Under the pieces are notes generated by a model that had not been told where the DNA came from, ran no database searches, and worked only from the letters and a program-made list of their open reading frames with translations. The position numbers were made by a program, and so were the translations under genes. A stretch of DNA of 64,000 nt. It comes from Mesostigma viride (lineage: Eukaryota; Streptophyta; Mesostigmatophyceae; Mesostigmatales; Mesostigmataceae). Within the stretch, counting starts at the first letter, position 1; each line of letters opens with the position of its first letter. Of this stretch, positions 45,771 through 56,900 are shown in pieces. Location of the stretch: the NCBI GenBank assembly GCA_009746045.1, contig RPFO01000085.1, forward strand, positions 481,939 to 545,938. The letters run 5' to 3'.

Positions 45771-46650
45771 CGCAATGAGTCACCCCCCGTCACATACTCC
45801 CCTACCAGCCACTACACCCTTCGCCCACCTACCACATTGCTGGTGTCACACGCAATGAGTCACCCCCCGTCACATATTCCCCTACCAGCCACTACACCCT
45901 TCGCCCACCTACCACATTGCTGGTGTCATACGCAATGAGTCACCCCCCGTCACATATTCCCCTACCAGCCACTACACCCTTCGCCCACCTACCACATTGC
46001 TGGTGTCATACGCAATGAGTCACCCCCCGTCACATATTCCCCTACCAGCCACTACACCCTTCGCCCACCTACCACATTGCTGGTGTCACACGCAATGAGT
46101 CACCCCCCGCCACATATTCCCCTACCCGCCACTACACCCTTCGCCCACCTACCACACTGCTGGTGTCATACGCAATGAGTCACCCCCCGTCACATATTCC
46201 CCTACCAGCCACTACACCCTTCGCCCACCTACCACATTGCTGGTGTCACACGCAATGAGTCACCCCCCGTCACATATTCCCCTACCAGCCACTACACCCT
46301 TCGCCCACCTACCACATTGCTGGTGTCATACGCAATGAGTCACCCCCCGTCACATATTCCCCTACCAGCCACTACACCCTTCGCCCACCTACCACATTGC
46401 TGGTGTCATACGCAATGAGTCACCCCCCGCCACATATTCCCCTACCCGCCACTACACCCTTCGCCCACCTACCACACTGCTGGTGTCATACGCAATGAGT
46501 CACCCCCCGCCACATATTCCCCTACCAGCCACTACACCCTTCGCCCACCTACCACACTGCTGGTGTCATACGCAATGAGTCACCCCCCGTCACATATTCC
46601 CCTACCAGCCACTACACCCTTCGCCCACCTACCACATTGCTGGTGTCGTA
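45771..46650. repeat. 80-bp minisatellite, eleven copies
   Basis: CGCAATGAGTCACCCCCCG recurs every 80 bp from 45771 to 46571. Variants (CGCC for CGTC, CCCGCC for CCAGCC, ACACTG for ACATTG) fall together in units starting 46091 and 46411, four units apart, suggesting block duplication. Confidence 0.97.
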
Positions 46651-46960
46651 CGCGAGGATGACGGTGGCGGCGGTGAACCCTCCTCCTCCTGCTGCTCCTC
46701 CAATTCAGCAACTACATGAGACAAAATCCAGCAATCTCTGCAGCCTGCATTTAGCGCACCGGCATGACCTCGATAAGCTAGGAAGTCCGGACCTTGAGCA
46801 AGCCTGAGTTCTTGCTCGCTTGGCTGTGCCAATCTGAACGAGGTTCTAAGGCCGGTAAAGTTTCCATGTTTATGCTGGCTTCCGCGGTCTCCGCGCCTTA
46901 CCTCTCAGACAGCCACTCGAGTCCTCACGCGACGTTGGAACGCCATGCGTCCATCTTGTC

Positions 46961-47795
46961 TCACGTTCCAGATGTCTCATGGACAGAGGCGGACGGGGGA
47001 TGAGATGGCAAATGATTCGTCAGAGCAGGAGGCGCTGGAGGGATCATGTCGACACATTCCTTGGGAAGCGCGTAGTCAAAGCAGATATAGTCCTGGATGA
47101 ACGCCCGGCAAAAAATGCGCATAATCTCCGGCTGCTGAGAGAGTAATCTTAGAAACATTTCCGTGGAGCTCTCATGTGGGTGAGCCTTTGCCACCAGGAC
47201 CTCCTCCTTGGACAGCACCAGCTTCTCCGTGATAGTGGCGTTGCCGGCGCCTGCAGCTCTCACCGCGCCAATTTTTACCAATTTCAGGTAGGGGAGGAGT
47301 TCACCCATTTCCTCCAGATGAAACAGCTTGTCTACATACGGCAGTGTGTCGTTCTCGGGCGCGTGCAGCAAATGGGGCAGCAGGAAGAAACCGGTCGCCG
47401 GCAGAAGATGCATGAACCCCCTGACGTGCCACTTGTACACCCCCCATGCATAGTGCGCACACTCAAACCCTCTTCTCAACACATCCACAAAGTCGGTGGC
47501 GTTGGTAGCACTGTGACCCGTGCGCGCCGCGAAATAGTTAAACCCGGATATGAAGCGGGCCATGGGCTCCCTAATGTTTGCCATCAGAAGACGCCGTTGG
47601 GGCCCCGCATAAGGGCTATGAAGTTTTCCGTCCAAGTCTGGGCTCACGCGTGGACGACACCTGCCCTGGAAATCCACCCAATAGTTCACGACCAGTGACC
47701 CTGGCAGCACCTTTTTAGCTGACTGGATAATGGTCGTGCTTCCCGCCTTGGGGACGAGCCGGAAAAGGACGTTGTGCTGTTGGCTGACCAACATT
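46961..47795 (-). CDS. sulfotransferase exon 3 (catalytic)
   Basis: Acceptor CCCTGGGCAG, phase 2. The open frame extends further 5' to 47971, but that extra part reads through intron 2 and lacks conservation-like features. The C-terminal QDYICFDY segment is typical of the family. Confidence 0.85.
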
Positions 47796-50683
47796 CTGCC
47801 CAGGGCCACAGGCAAATTCAATGAGACACGACAAAGGGCACATGAGATACCGTACAGAGTCAGCAGAAGGGTGTTGCAAAAGGTCAGGGCACAAGGGCAA
47901 GACCACGGACAGGCAGTAGAAAGGGTAAAGCCTGGATGCAACACAGCAGGACGCCGCATGTGGCTGAGCATCCAGTGGGAGGCGACAACACTGTCCAGTG
48001 GGGGGCCGCATTAACAACACTGTTTCGGGTGGCGCATCAAGGGCCCCGGCGCACCAACCCTTGGGTGTGAGCCAAGCTGATATGGAAGACAAGAGTCAGG
48101 CATCTCGAACGAGTCCAACCACCACCACCCTCCCCCTCCACCGCTTGGTTCCCTCCCCCCCCACCGCTTGGTTCCCTCCCCCCCCACCGCTTGGTTCCCT
48201 CCCCCCCCACCGCTTGGTTCCCTCCCCCCCCACCGCTTGGTTCCCTCCCCCCCCACCGCTTGGTTCCCTCCCCCCCACCGCTTGGTTCCCTCCCCCCCAC
48301 CGCTTGGTTCCCTCCCCCCACCGCTTGGTTCCCTCCCCCCCACCGCTTGGTTCCCTCCCCCCCACCGCTTGGTTCCCTCCCCCCCACCGCTTGGTTCCCT
48401 CCCCCTCCCCCTCCCAACAGTCAGACCCTGCCCCCCCTAGCCCCCAAAGCCCTTCATTACCCTCAACCCCTCCCCACCCAACGTCTCTCCGCCATGAGCA
48501 GTGGCACCCAGGCTCGTCCTTTCATGTGTCTCATTGCTTGGGCCACGGATACGTACCCCACTAGGCGAGCAAGACAACCACACTTGGCCGCACGCACCTC
48601 CCTGCGTTGACTGTGACACAGTTGTTTTGGATGGCGGTGGCCACCCCCCACAACCCCTTGCAGTGCGGCGGCTTGGGCCACATTGGGTCCGAGTACGTCC
48701 ACATGCGGTTGCCCGCTAGCTTGACGCCCCGTTGCCAGCCGGGCATGACCTCGTACCCCTCTTGCAACAGCCACCGCACGTGCGACTGCAGCCTCCGCTC
48801 CTTCTCGGCCAGGGGGGTGGGGGAGGCGTCCAGGTAGGCGCCGCGTGGGCACGTGAAGCGGCGCTGCGACGAGGGTTGACAACGTCTCAGTCCACGCACG
48901 AGCCACAGCAGGGCAGGGAGAGAGCAGAAGCAAGCCAGTTGAGGGCGAAGCAGGCCTCATGCCCATCGAACAAGCACACACATAATCAGCGGCCGAGAGG
49001 GATATTGTACGGATAAGATGATGCATTGGCTATAATAACATTGGAATGTAAGGATGCATAAACTCCAAAGGCACAGAACCCTTTGGTAAGGCCCCCACAG
49101 GAGCGATCCCCTCAGGGCAGGAAGCGAGGGGGTGCAGCACCAGAGGGGGCAGCATACCAGGGGGGGGGACGCGTCTGGGCAGTCTCGCGAGGGGAAGGCA
49201 CGTGCGGCCTGGATATGGGGCGACGGGACGAGGATGGGTTGCACTGTCGGGTGCATGCACAGTGTAGTCAAGACCCTGGCGGTCAAGGAACTCCTGGTGG
49301 ATGGCTGCCTATCAGCACACCCTCCCCTTTGGCACATTTGACATGAGGGAACCTGACCACGGGGGCAGGGGATGGTGACACCATGTTGAAGTGTTGGGGG
49401 GCTATACATAGGGGGAAAAGTCACACGGTTGACCAGTGGGTTAGGAAGGTCTGGCACCTAACCGCGGTTACCCACATGAAAAATGCATCTCTTAAACCAC
49501 CTGTCCAGGTGAGAGGGGGTTTATGGTAAGAACTATGGCAATAAGCCTGACGTACTCAATGGGGCACATTTTCCTTGCCCATGGCCAACAAAAGCTGCAA
49601 GTAACAGCTGTGGAGAGAAAAGGAGCTGTGCCTGAGCAGCATCTAAATATGGACAGCACAGCGCTCCCAACGGGCAGAGCTACAACCAAACGCCAGCCGG
49701 CCCATCCTTGCTGGCATGCCGTCCTGCGAGCTCAAGGTCATTAGTAGGATAAATCTCAGGTCTTTAAAGCCAGTCCCAGGCGAGGGGGATGCCACAAGGT
49801 ATGCCCGGCGGCCATGACAGCATTGATGGATCATTGTGGTAAAATAACAAAAAGAGGATGGGCAAAGGAATAAAAAGAGGGTGGGTTGATTGCCAACACG
49901 GGGACGACACCTCATGAGCCAGCGGCAGGGCCATTGTCCCTTATCACGTAAAGTACCTTACACATGACAGCATAAGCTTCAGCCTTCAAGGGATCGACCA
50001 GGCACAACAGAGGAGTTGATGGGATGATAGACAGCAGAAGTGCTTATCCAGGTCAAATATCCCCCTGGTCACGCTTGCCAGATCTTGCTGGTATATGTTG
50101 TGTCAGTCATGTACTCCCCGGGCCCCCCCCCCCCCCCCCCCCCCACCTCATTACTAGCTCCTTTCCCCCCAGATTTCCTCGTGGTACAGTGCGACCGGAC
50201 CCGTACGTTGGACGAGCGTACGCGCGCCTTTACAAGCGCACCACAATCCAAACAGACGACGAAGAACGAATATTGACAGTTCACACGTCCATAACACAAG
50301 AAAGCTGGCGACGCTTTCATATATGTTGCGCCTTGCTGATAAGGGGCAACCCACATCATCAAATAGCACGCATGCCTTGATGTAAAGGAGGCTCTGCAGT
50401 ACCATGCCCACGGGGCCTCCCACGCAGTACATAAAGCCGGCAGCCGAGGCAATAAAATTCGATGATCGGATTTAGAAGGAGAGTGTGAGCGCCTTCTCAC
50501 CAAATTGTGTTTCATAAAGGAGCGCGGCGGTACTGCATGCTCCTCTGGTCTTGATTCTCGACGCACGGGCAGTTGCTCTGCACCACATAGAAGCAGCACA
50601 TGCTGCAGCAGCAGCACTATGCTAGCAATGATGCACAGATGCCTGGAAGTTTTGCGATAATGGCACTTCCGAGAGTCGACCAT
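46961..50683 (-). CDS. Golgi-type sulfotransferase, three exons
   Basis: Minus-strand exons 50501-50683, 48598-48863 and 46961-47795 join to 1284 bp, exactly 428 codons including TGA, with matching phases (0, 2). Exon 1 gives a short basic N-terminus and a hydrophobic anchor (IIASIVLLLQHVLLL), the plan of a type II Golgi enzyme. Exon 3 carries the PAPS-binding signatures: FRLVPKAGSTT for the 5'-phosphosulfate loop and IREPMARFISGF for the 3'-phosphate site, as in the Sulfotransfer_2 (carbohydrate sulfotransferase) family. Such enzymes move sulfate from PAPS to glycans; the acceptor is unknown. Exons 1 and 2 rest on splice phase rather than on homology. Confidence 0.75.
48135..48415. repeat. 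~22-bp minisatellite in sulfotransferase intron 2
   Basis: About twelve units of CACCGCTTGGTTCCCTCCCC with 6-8 C residues; length varies only in the C run. It lies wholly inside the 802-bp intron 47796-48597. Confidence 0.93.
48598..48863 (-). CDS. sulfotransferase exon 2
   Basis: Acceptor CCTCGTCGCAG, donor GGGAG then GTGCGT; 266 bp. Encodes a Trp-rich segment (RWLLQEGYEVMPGWQRG, MWTYSDPMWPKPPHCKGLW). No named domain. Confidence 0.68.
48864..50500 (-). other. sulfotransferase intron 1
   Basis: 1637 bp with no convincing exon. Contains a poly-C run of about 28 bases near 50116-50143. Short frames occur on both strands without motifs. Confidence 0.5.
50501..50683 (-). CDS. sulfotransferase exon 1 (signal anchor)
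   Basis: Starts at ATG 50683 and ends at a strong donor GTGAGA after 61 codons, phase 0. The start region is partly duplicated at 50826-50965, which also has an ATG-GTC-GAC-TCT start, but that copy loses the anchor. Confidence 0.6.
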
Positions 50684-50965
50684 ATCGTTAAAAAAACCAA
50701 TGCAGGGCCCCTCGAGTCTTGACGTCAGCGCCCTTGGCGCGCGCATAAATACTTTTGGCTCCATGGCCATGCTTCTGGTCTAGTAACGTCATCCCAACCA
50801 ATGGTTTGCGCCCTAAAGAGCAGCCTGGAAGGCTTGCAATAACAGCAGTGACTTCGACCAAGAGTCGACCATGTTCGAAAAACCGTTTAGCCTTGACGGG
50901 AGCGCCTCATGGCGCGCGCAGTACTTCTGCCTCCAGGCCAATGCTTCTGGTCGCGTGGTCATTGC
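50620..50965. repeat. tandem duplication of the sulfotransferase 5' end
   Basis: 50620-50780 and 50826-50965 share GCCTGGAAG, GAGTCGACCAT, CTTGACG, GCGCGCGCA and CAATGCTTCTGGTC-like blocks in order, with small gaps. The copy includes the start codon area and upstream sequence. Confidence 0.75.
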
Positions 50966-51169
50966 CAAGTAATGTCTCACATGCATAAATAACGCGGAGC
51001 TTGGCTGTACCGTGTACACGCGTCGCGCAGTGCATGGGGGAGCCCAGTTCTTCGCGGCGGAGGTGAAAAGTAGCGGTCACGATTATACAGTACTGTAGCA
51101 ACAATTTAGTGGTTGGCTGCCACATCCTACGGGCACACCATTGGTGGCAATAATTACGGTATTTTGAAT

Positions 51170-51540
51170 TGTTTTTGACCACCTGGTCCCACGCCGGCGG
51201 GCACTTGTCAGACTGGGTCCGCACTCCGCACAGCTGGTGTGGACCGTGGAGTGGAGTGGAGTGCGTTCCCGCGCCAGGCAGTGTCTTCTGGTGTTGTTGT
51301 TGTTGTTGTTGCCCAGTTAGCCCACGCCGCACATGGGCAGCAGAGATTTGGAAACGGCCGAGGGCCAGAACACTGAACAGCATACCATCACAAACATACA
51401 AGAAGTGTGGGCGGTTCCGCAACATACAAGAAGTCTTCTGGTGTGGAGTTGTTGTTGTTGTTGTTGTTGTTGCGTTCTGGTGTGGAGTATGGGACGTGTG
51501 GACGGGTGTTTCGTGCTCTACAGTAGAGTACCTAAGATAC
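51170..51540. other. intergenic, related to 33600-34300
   Basis: Contains (GTT)n tracts at 51296-51312 and 51448-51471, a short GGAGT repeat at 51243, and blocks (CACGCCGCACAT, GGCCGAGGGCC) shared with the region upstream of the first GT29 copy. Confidence 0.6.
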
Positions 51541-52690
51541 GTCCACTTGGCACTCTTCAACACCAGTCCTTCGCCTCTCGATGTTGTACGTTCTACCACC
51601 AGTCTCGGGCGTCCAGAAAGATGAATGAACTGCCTGACTGACTAACTGACTTCCACAATATGTTACTAGAAAATGCAGGCCTGGTTTCGTCACAACCGCC
51701 ATGCTAGTATATATTTTAAAAGCGATCGCTCATTGCGTAATAATAGAATTAACTGTGAAGCTGCCATAAGGTCTGCAGCTGCGATAGCGGAAAGCCTGAT
51801 TAGGAAAACAGGCATGCACGGGAACCAAGGTGTTGTGGCCCCATTCAGCTCGCCGCCGGAAAAAGTAGTACGTTTGCATTAGTTCTTACCTTGCGAATGC
51901 CAACGGCCACCAAGCCGGCAAGACGACTAGCATGTTAATGGTAGGTGTGACCTTCCCGCCTTACGAATCGTCAAGACTCCAGGCTTGTGCTGGTTTTATC
52001 ATCATGAATCTTGTACTCAGAACTCATCGCAGAATTGTACGTAGAGCAAATAGCACTGCTGCAATGCCATCATGGCTGTTAGTTTTCGCATACACAGACA
52101 ACACAAATGGAAGGGCGACAGGCGTGCGTAAGGACGGTGCCACTTCTAGACTGAGAAGATCATGTTGGATAAGCCAAACTACACAGAAATGCTGGGGTGG
52201 GTGGGAGGGGCTTGTAGTAGGATTGGCAGATTCATTGCAGCTGCTCCCGGCGTGAGCTTACTGCTACAACTGCGCTAGAACGGCTCTGTAGAACTTCCTT
52301 AATACGCTGCAGTGCCCGCACATGGTGAAGCGTTGATATTTGATTGTTCTGCAGTTCGTAACCCTGCCATCTCTTGGCGCGCATCGCCTACCATGGCCGC
52401 ACGCACGGCTTCTCGGTCTGCGCTAGCATGCCTTTTGTCAGGGTGCGCCTTGCTCCCTGCTGTCATCCATGCACTTGGGACGAGACCAGCGTTCAATGGG
52501 CCGGTCATGATGTGCATGTTTTCCGTTCCTGACTGAAGGCAAGCTGCTGTGGTTTATCTTGTCTGGCCCCGTCTCCATGTCCTCCGTTCCTGCACCACAC
52601 CGCGTACAGACATGAGGAGGAGACGCAACCCCGCTGCCAGAGGCATCCGGCACGCTGGCAGTGCCATAAATGCAATGATACCGGTTCTGC

Positions 52691-52698
52691 TATAAATA
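52691..52698 (+). promoter_or_regulatory. TATA box of the second GT29-type gene
   Basis: TATAAATA 135 bp before the ATG at 52826, within a conserved GCTATAAATATAGCTGG. Confidence 0.65.
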
Positions 52699-52825
52699 TA
52701 GCTGGTATTGGAGGTGCATGGGCTGTCGCGGCCCTGCTCCAATCCAAGGAAGTCCAGCATGCACGCACGACACCAGCCATCCACGTACACGTGCTTATGG
52801 CGCGGACGCTTTTCCTCACCAGCTA

Positions 52826-53698
52826 ATGGACATCACCACAAAACACCATCATGATCGAACCCCCCCTCCCCCCCGCACGCCCCCAGTGATGGTTGTGATG
52901 GCGCGCAGTAGCTACCGTGGAGGCGCGCTAGCGCTGGTGTTTGTTTGCCTCGTCCTCACGCTGCCTGCCTGGTCTGATGCGCGCGGCGACAGCCAGCGGG
53001 AGGGGGGAGTTGCTGCGCATGTGGGCACGCATGCTAGTGACTTTGAAGCCCTTGCCGATGCAGCAAGCGACCTGGCGCGCGCCCAAGTTGGGGCCAAACC
53101 ACGGCGTTTGATGGCTCACCGACCTCCAGCTCGCCACGAGCGCCGCCTGATGGCAGAGGGGGGCGAGGGTGAGCTGGCGTTGGATGCCAGTGTTAAGGAT
53201 GAATTGGCAGTGGATGCCAGAAACTACCCTGACAGCCGTTCGGGTGAGAGCACTTGCGCGGACGGTCCATGCCCGGCGGAGGGGGTCGGCCTGGACCCTG
53301 GAATTGAGGAGCGGCTGCGGGAGCGGCTGGCGCTGCGGGAAGCCGCCTTGGCCAAGGAGCATCAAGCCGCCAGCCCAGATGGCAGCACAGGTGGCAGGAC
53401 AGGTGGCGCCACGGTCGTAAGTGGGTGCGAGCATGCGTCGCTCTATAGCTGCCCGGAGTGCGGTGCTGGCGGCAACTGCGTCCCCTTGACGCAGCGCTGC
53501 CTGTGCCATTTTGGCTTCCACGGCCGGCGGTGCGAGCGCTACGGCGTCCCCCACTGCGAGCGCTACGCGGGCCACCCAGGCGGGTCGCCCACGCGCCACC
53601 TGGCCACCGCCATGCGGGCGCGCGGCGTGCACCTCTCCTGCACCTGCTTGGCCGAGCTGGAAGCCGCGTGGCAGGAGACGGGGAACGCCAGTAGCGAG
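52826..53698 (+). CDS. paralogue of GT29 gene, exon 1 (signal anchor, EGF-like)
   Basis: The exon is 873 bp, the same length as copy 1, fully open, with the same donor (GCGAG then GTATGT) and phase 0. About ten of 291 residues differ (for example ALVFVCLV for ALVFACLV, CADGPC for CVDGPC, SCPECGAGGN for SCLECGAGGD). Equal length with mainly single substitutions suggests a recent or still constrained copy. The later exons must lie beyond the 45-bp array and outside the window, so whether a catalytic domain follows cannot be seen. If transcribed, intron 1 would exceed 10 kb. Confidence 0.75.
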
Positions 53699-53963
53699 GT
53701 ATGTGGGAGGTAGTGTGCGCCATGACGATGTGTCGCTACAGTAGCTTGGAAAATGGGCTCTGCTGGTGCGATACACACTTTTGGCCCACAAAAATGCTCT
53801 TTGTTTACAAACAAATCGGGCTGGGACGAGCCTGTGTTGATGTTTGAGTCGTTTCCATCCCCGCTGCAATGGGTGAAGCCATGTCTAGGTGCCCCGTCAA
53901 CAGACCTGTTTCTCTTGAAAACAGCCTGAATCAGTTTGTTTTTCAGAACAACCCTACCCAATC

Positions 53964-56900
53964 TTTCTCTCGAGATCATCCCCAACCTGTCTTTGATCGC
54001 GCCCCTTTTTTCTCTCGAGGTCATCCCCAACCTGTCTTTGATCGTGCCCCTTTTTTCTCTCGAGATCATCCCCAACCTGTCTTTGATCGCGCCCCTTTTT
54101 TCTCTCGAGATCATCCCCAACCTGTCTTTGATCGCGCCCCTTTTTTCTCTCGAGATCATCCCCAACCTGTCTTTGATCGCGCCCCTTTTTTCTCTCGAGA
54201 TCATCCCCAACCTGTCTTTGATCGCGCCCCTTTTTTCTCTCGAGATCATCCCCAACCTGTCCTTGATCGCGCCCCTTTTTTCTCTCGAGATCATCCCCCA
54301 CCTGTCTTTGATCGCGCCCCTTTTTTCTCTCGAGATCATCCCCAACCTGTCTTTGATCGCGCCCCTTTTTTCTCTCGAGATCATCCCCAACCTGTCTTTG
54401 ATCGCGCCCCTTTTTTCTCTCGAGATCATCCCCCACCTGTCTTTGATCGCGCCCCTTTTTTCTCTCGAGATCATCCCCAACCTGTCTTTGATCGCGCCCC
54501 TTTTTTCTCTCGAGATCATCCCCAACCTGTCTTTGATCGCGCCCCTTTTTTCTCTCGAGATCATCCCCCACCTGTCTTTGATCGCGCCCCTTTTTTCTCT
54601 CGAGATCATCCCCAACCTGTCTTTGATCGCGCCCCTTTTTTCTCTCGAGATCATCCCCAACCTGTCTTTGATCGCGCCCTTTTTTCTCTCGAGATCATCC
54701 CCAACCTGTCTTTGATCGCGCCCCTTTTTTCTCTCGAGATCATCCCCAACCTGTCTTTGATCGCGCCCCTTTTTTCTCTCGAGATCATCCCCAACCTGTC
54801 TTTGATCGCGCCCCTTTTTTCTCTCGAGATCATCCCCAACCTGTCTTTGATCGCGCCCCTTTTTTCTCTCGAGATCATCCCCAACCTGTCTTTGATCGCG
54901 CCCCTTTTTTCTCTCGAGATCATCCCCAACCTGTCTTTGATCGCGCCCCTTTTTTCTCTCGAGATCATCCCCAACCTGTCTTTGATCGCGCCCCTTTTTT
55001 CTCTCGAGATCATCCCCAACCTGTCTTTGATCGCGCCCCTTTTTTCTCTCGAGATCATCCCCAACCTGTCTTTGATCGCGCCCCTTTTTTCTCTCGAGAT
55101 CATCCCCAACCTGTCTTTGATCGCGCCCCTTTTTTCTCTCGAGATCATCCCCAACCTGTCTTTGATCGCGCCCCTTTTTTCTCTCGAGATCATCCCCAAC
55201 CTGTCTTTGATCGCGCCCCTTTTTTCTCTCGAGATCATCCCCAACCTGTCTTTGATCGCGCCCCTTTTTTCTCTCGAGATCATCCCCAACCTGTCTTTGA
55301 TCGCGCCCCTTTTTTCTCTCGAGATCATCCCCAACCTGTCTTTGATCGCGCCCCTTTTTTCTCTCGAGATCATCCCCAACCTGTCTTTGATCGCGCCCCT
55401 TTTTTCTCTCGAGATCATCCCCAACCTGTCTTTGATCGCGCCCCTTTTTTCTCTCGAGATCATCCCCAACCTGTCTTTGATCGCGCCCCTTTTTTCTCTC
55501 GAGATCATCCCCCACCTGTCTTTGATCGCGCCCCTTTTTTCTCTCGAGATCATCCCCAACCTGTCTTTGATCGCGCCCCTTTTTTCTCTCGAGATCATCC
55601 CCAACCTGTCTTTGATCGCGCCCCTTTTTTCTCTCGAGATCATCCCCAACCTGTCTTTGATCGCGCCCCTTTTTTCTCTCGAGATCATCCCCAACCTGTC
55701 TTTGATCGCGCCCCTTTTTTCTCTCGAGATCATCCCCAACCTGTCTTTGATCGCGCCCCTTTTTTCTCTCGAGATCATCCCCAACCTGTCTTTGATCGCG
55801 CCCCTTTTTTCTCTCGAGATCATCCCCAACCTGTCTTTGATCGCGCCCCTTTTTTCTCTCGAGATCATCCCCAACCTGTCTTTGATCGCGCCCCTTTTTT
55901 CTCTCGAGATCATCCCCAACCTGTCTTTGATCGCGCCCCTTTTTTCTCTCGAGATCATCCCCAACCTGTCTTTGATCGCGCCCCTTTTTTCTCTCGAGAT
56001 CATCCCCAACCTGTCTTTGATCGCGCCCCTTTTTTCTCTCGAGATCATCCCCAACCTGTCTTTGATCGCGCCCCTTTTTTCTCTCGAGATCATCCCCAAC
56101 CTGTCTTTGATCGCGCCCCTTTTTTCTCTCGAGATCATCCCCAACCTGTCTTTGATCGCGCCCCTTTTTTCTCTCGAGATCATCCCCAACCTGTCTTTGA
56201 TCGCGCCCCTTTTTTCTCTCGAGATCATCCCCAACCTGTCTTTGATCGCGCCCCTTTTTTCTCTCGAGATCATCCCCAACCTGTCTTTGATCGCGCCCCT
56301 TTTTTCTCTCGAGATCATCCCCAACCTGTCTTTGATCGCGCCCCTTTTTTCTCTCGAGATCATCCCCAACCTGTCTTTGATCGCGCCCCTTTTTTCTCTC
56401 GAGATCATCCCCAACCTGTCTTTGATCGCGCCCCTTTTTTCTCTCGAGATCATCCCCAACCTGTCTTTGATCGCGCCCCTTTTTTCTCTCGAGATCATCC
56501 CCAACCTGTCTTTGATCGCGCCCCTTTTTTCTCTCGAGATCATCCCCAACCTGTCTTTGATCGCGCCCCTTTTTTCTCTCGAGATCATCCCCAACCTGTC
56601 TTTGATCGCGCCCCTTTTTTCTCTCGAGATCATCCCCAACCTGTCTTTGATCGCGCCCCTTTTTTCTCTCGAGATCATCCCCAACCTGTCTTTGATCGCG
56701 CCCCTTTTTTCTCTCGAGATCATCCCCAACCTGTCTTTGATCGCGCCCCTTTTTTCTCTCGAGATCATCCCCAACCTGTCTTTGATCGCGCCCCTTTTTT
56801 CTCTCGAGATCATCCCCAACCTGTCTTTGATCGCGCCCCTTTTTTCTCTCGAGATCATCCCCAACCTGTCTTTGATCGCGCCCCTTTTTTCTCTCGAGAT

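Larger units (their letters stand above)
51540..53990. repeat. segmental duplication, copy 2
   Basis: Second copy of 34300-36680. It holds the TATA box at 52691, an intact first exon and the intron start, and then passes into the 45-bp array. Confidence 0.92.

Noticed and set aside
45771-46650. Possible CRISPR array
   Set aside because: The 80-bp units are contiguous with no variable spacers. The 45-bp array likewise has no spacers. Neither is a CRISPR locus, and the DNA is eukaryotic.
53563-55515. 650-codon minus-strand gene
   Set aside because: Mostly array translation; its end is antisense to the well-supported exon 52826-53698.
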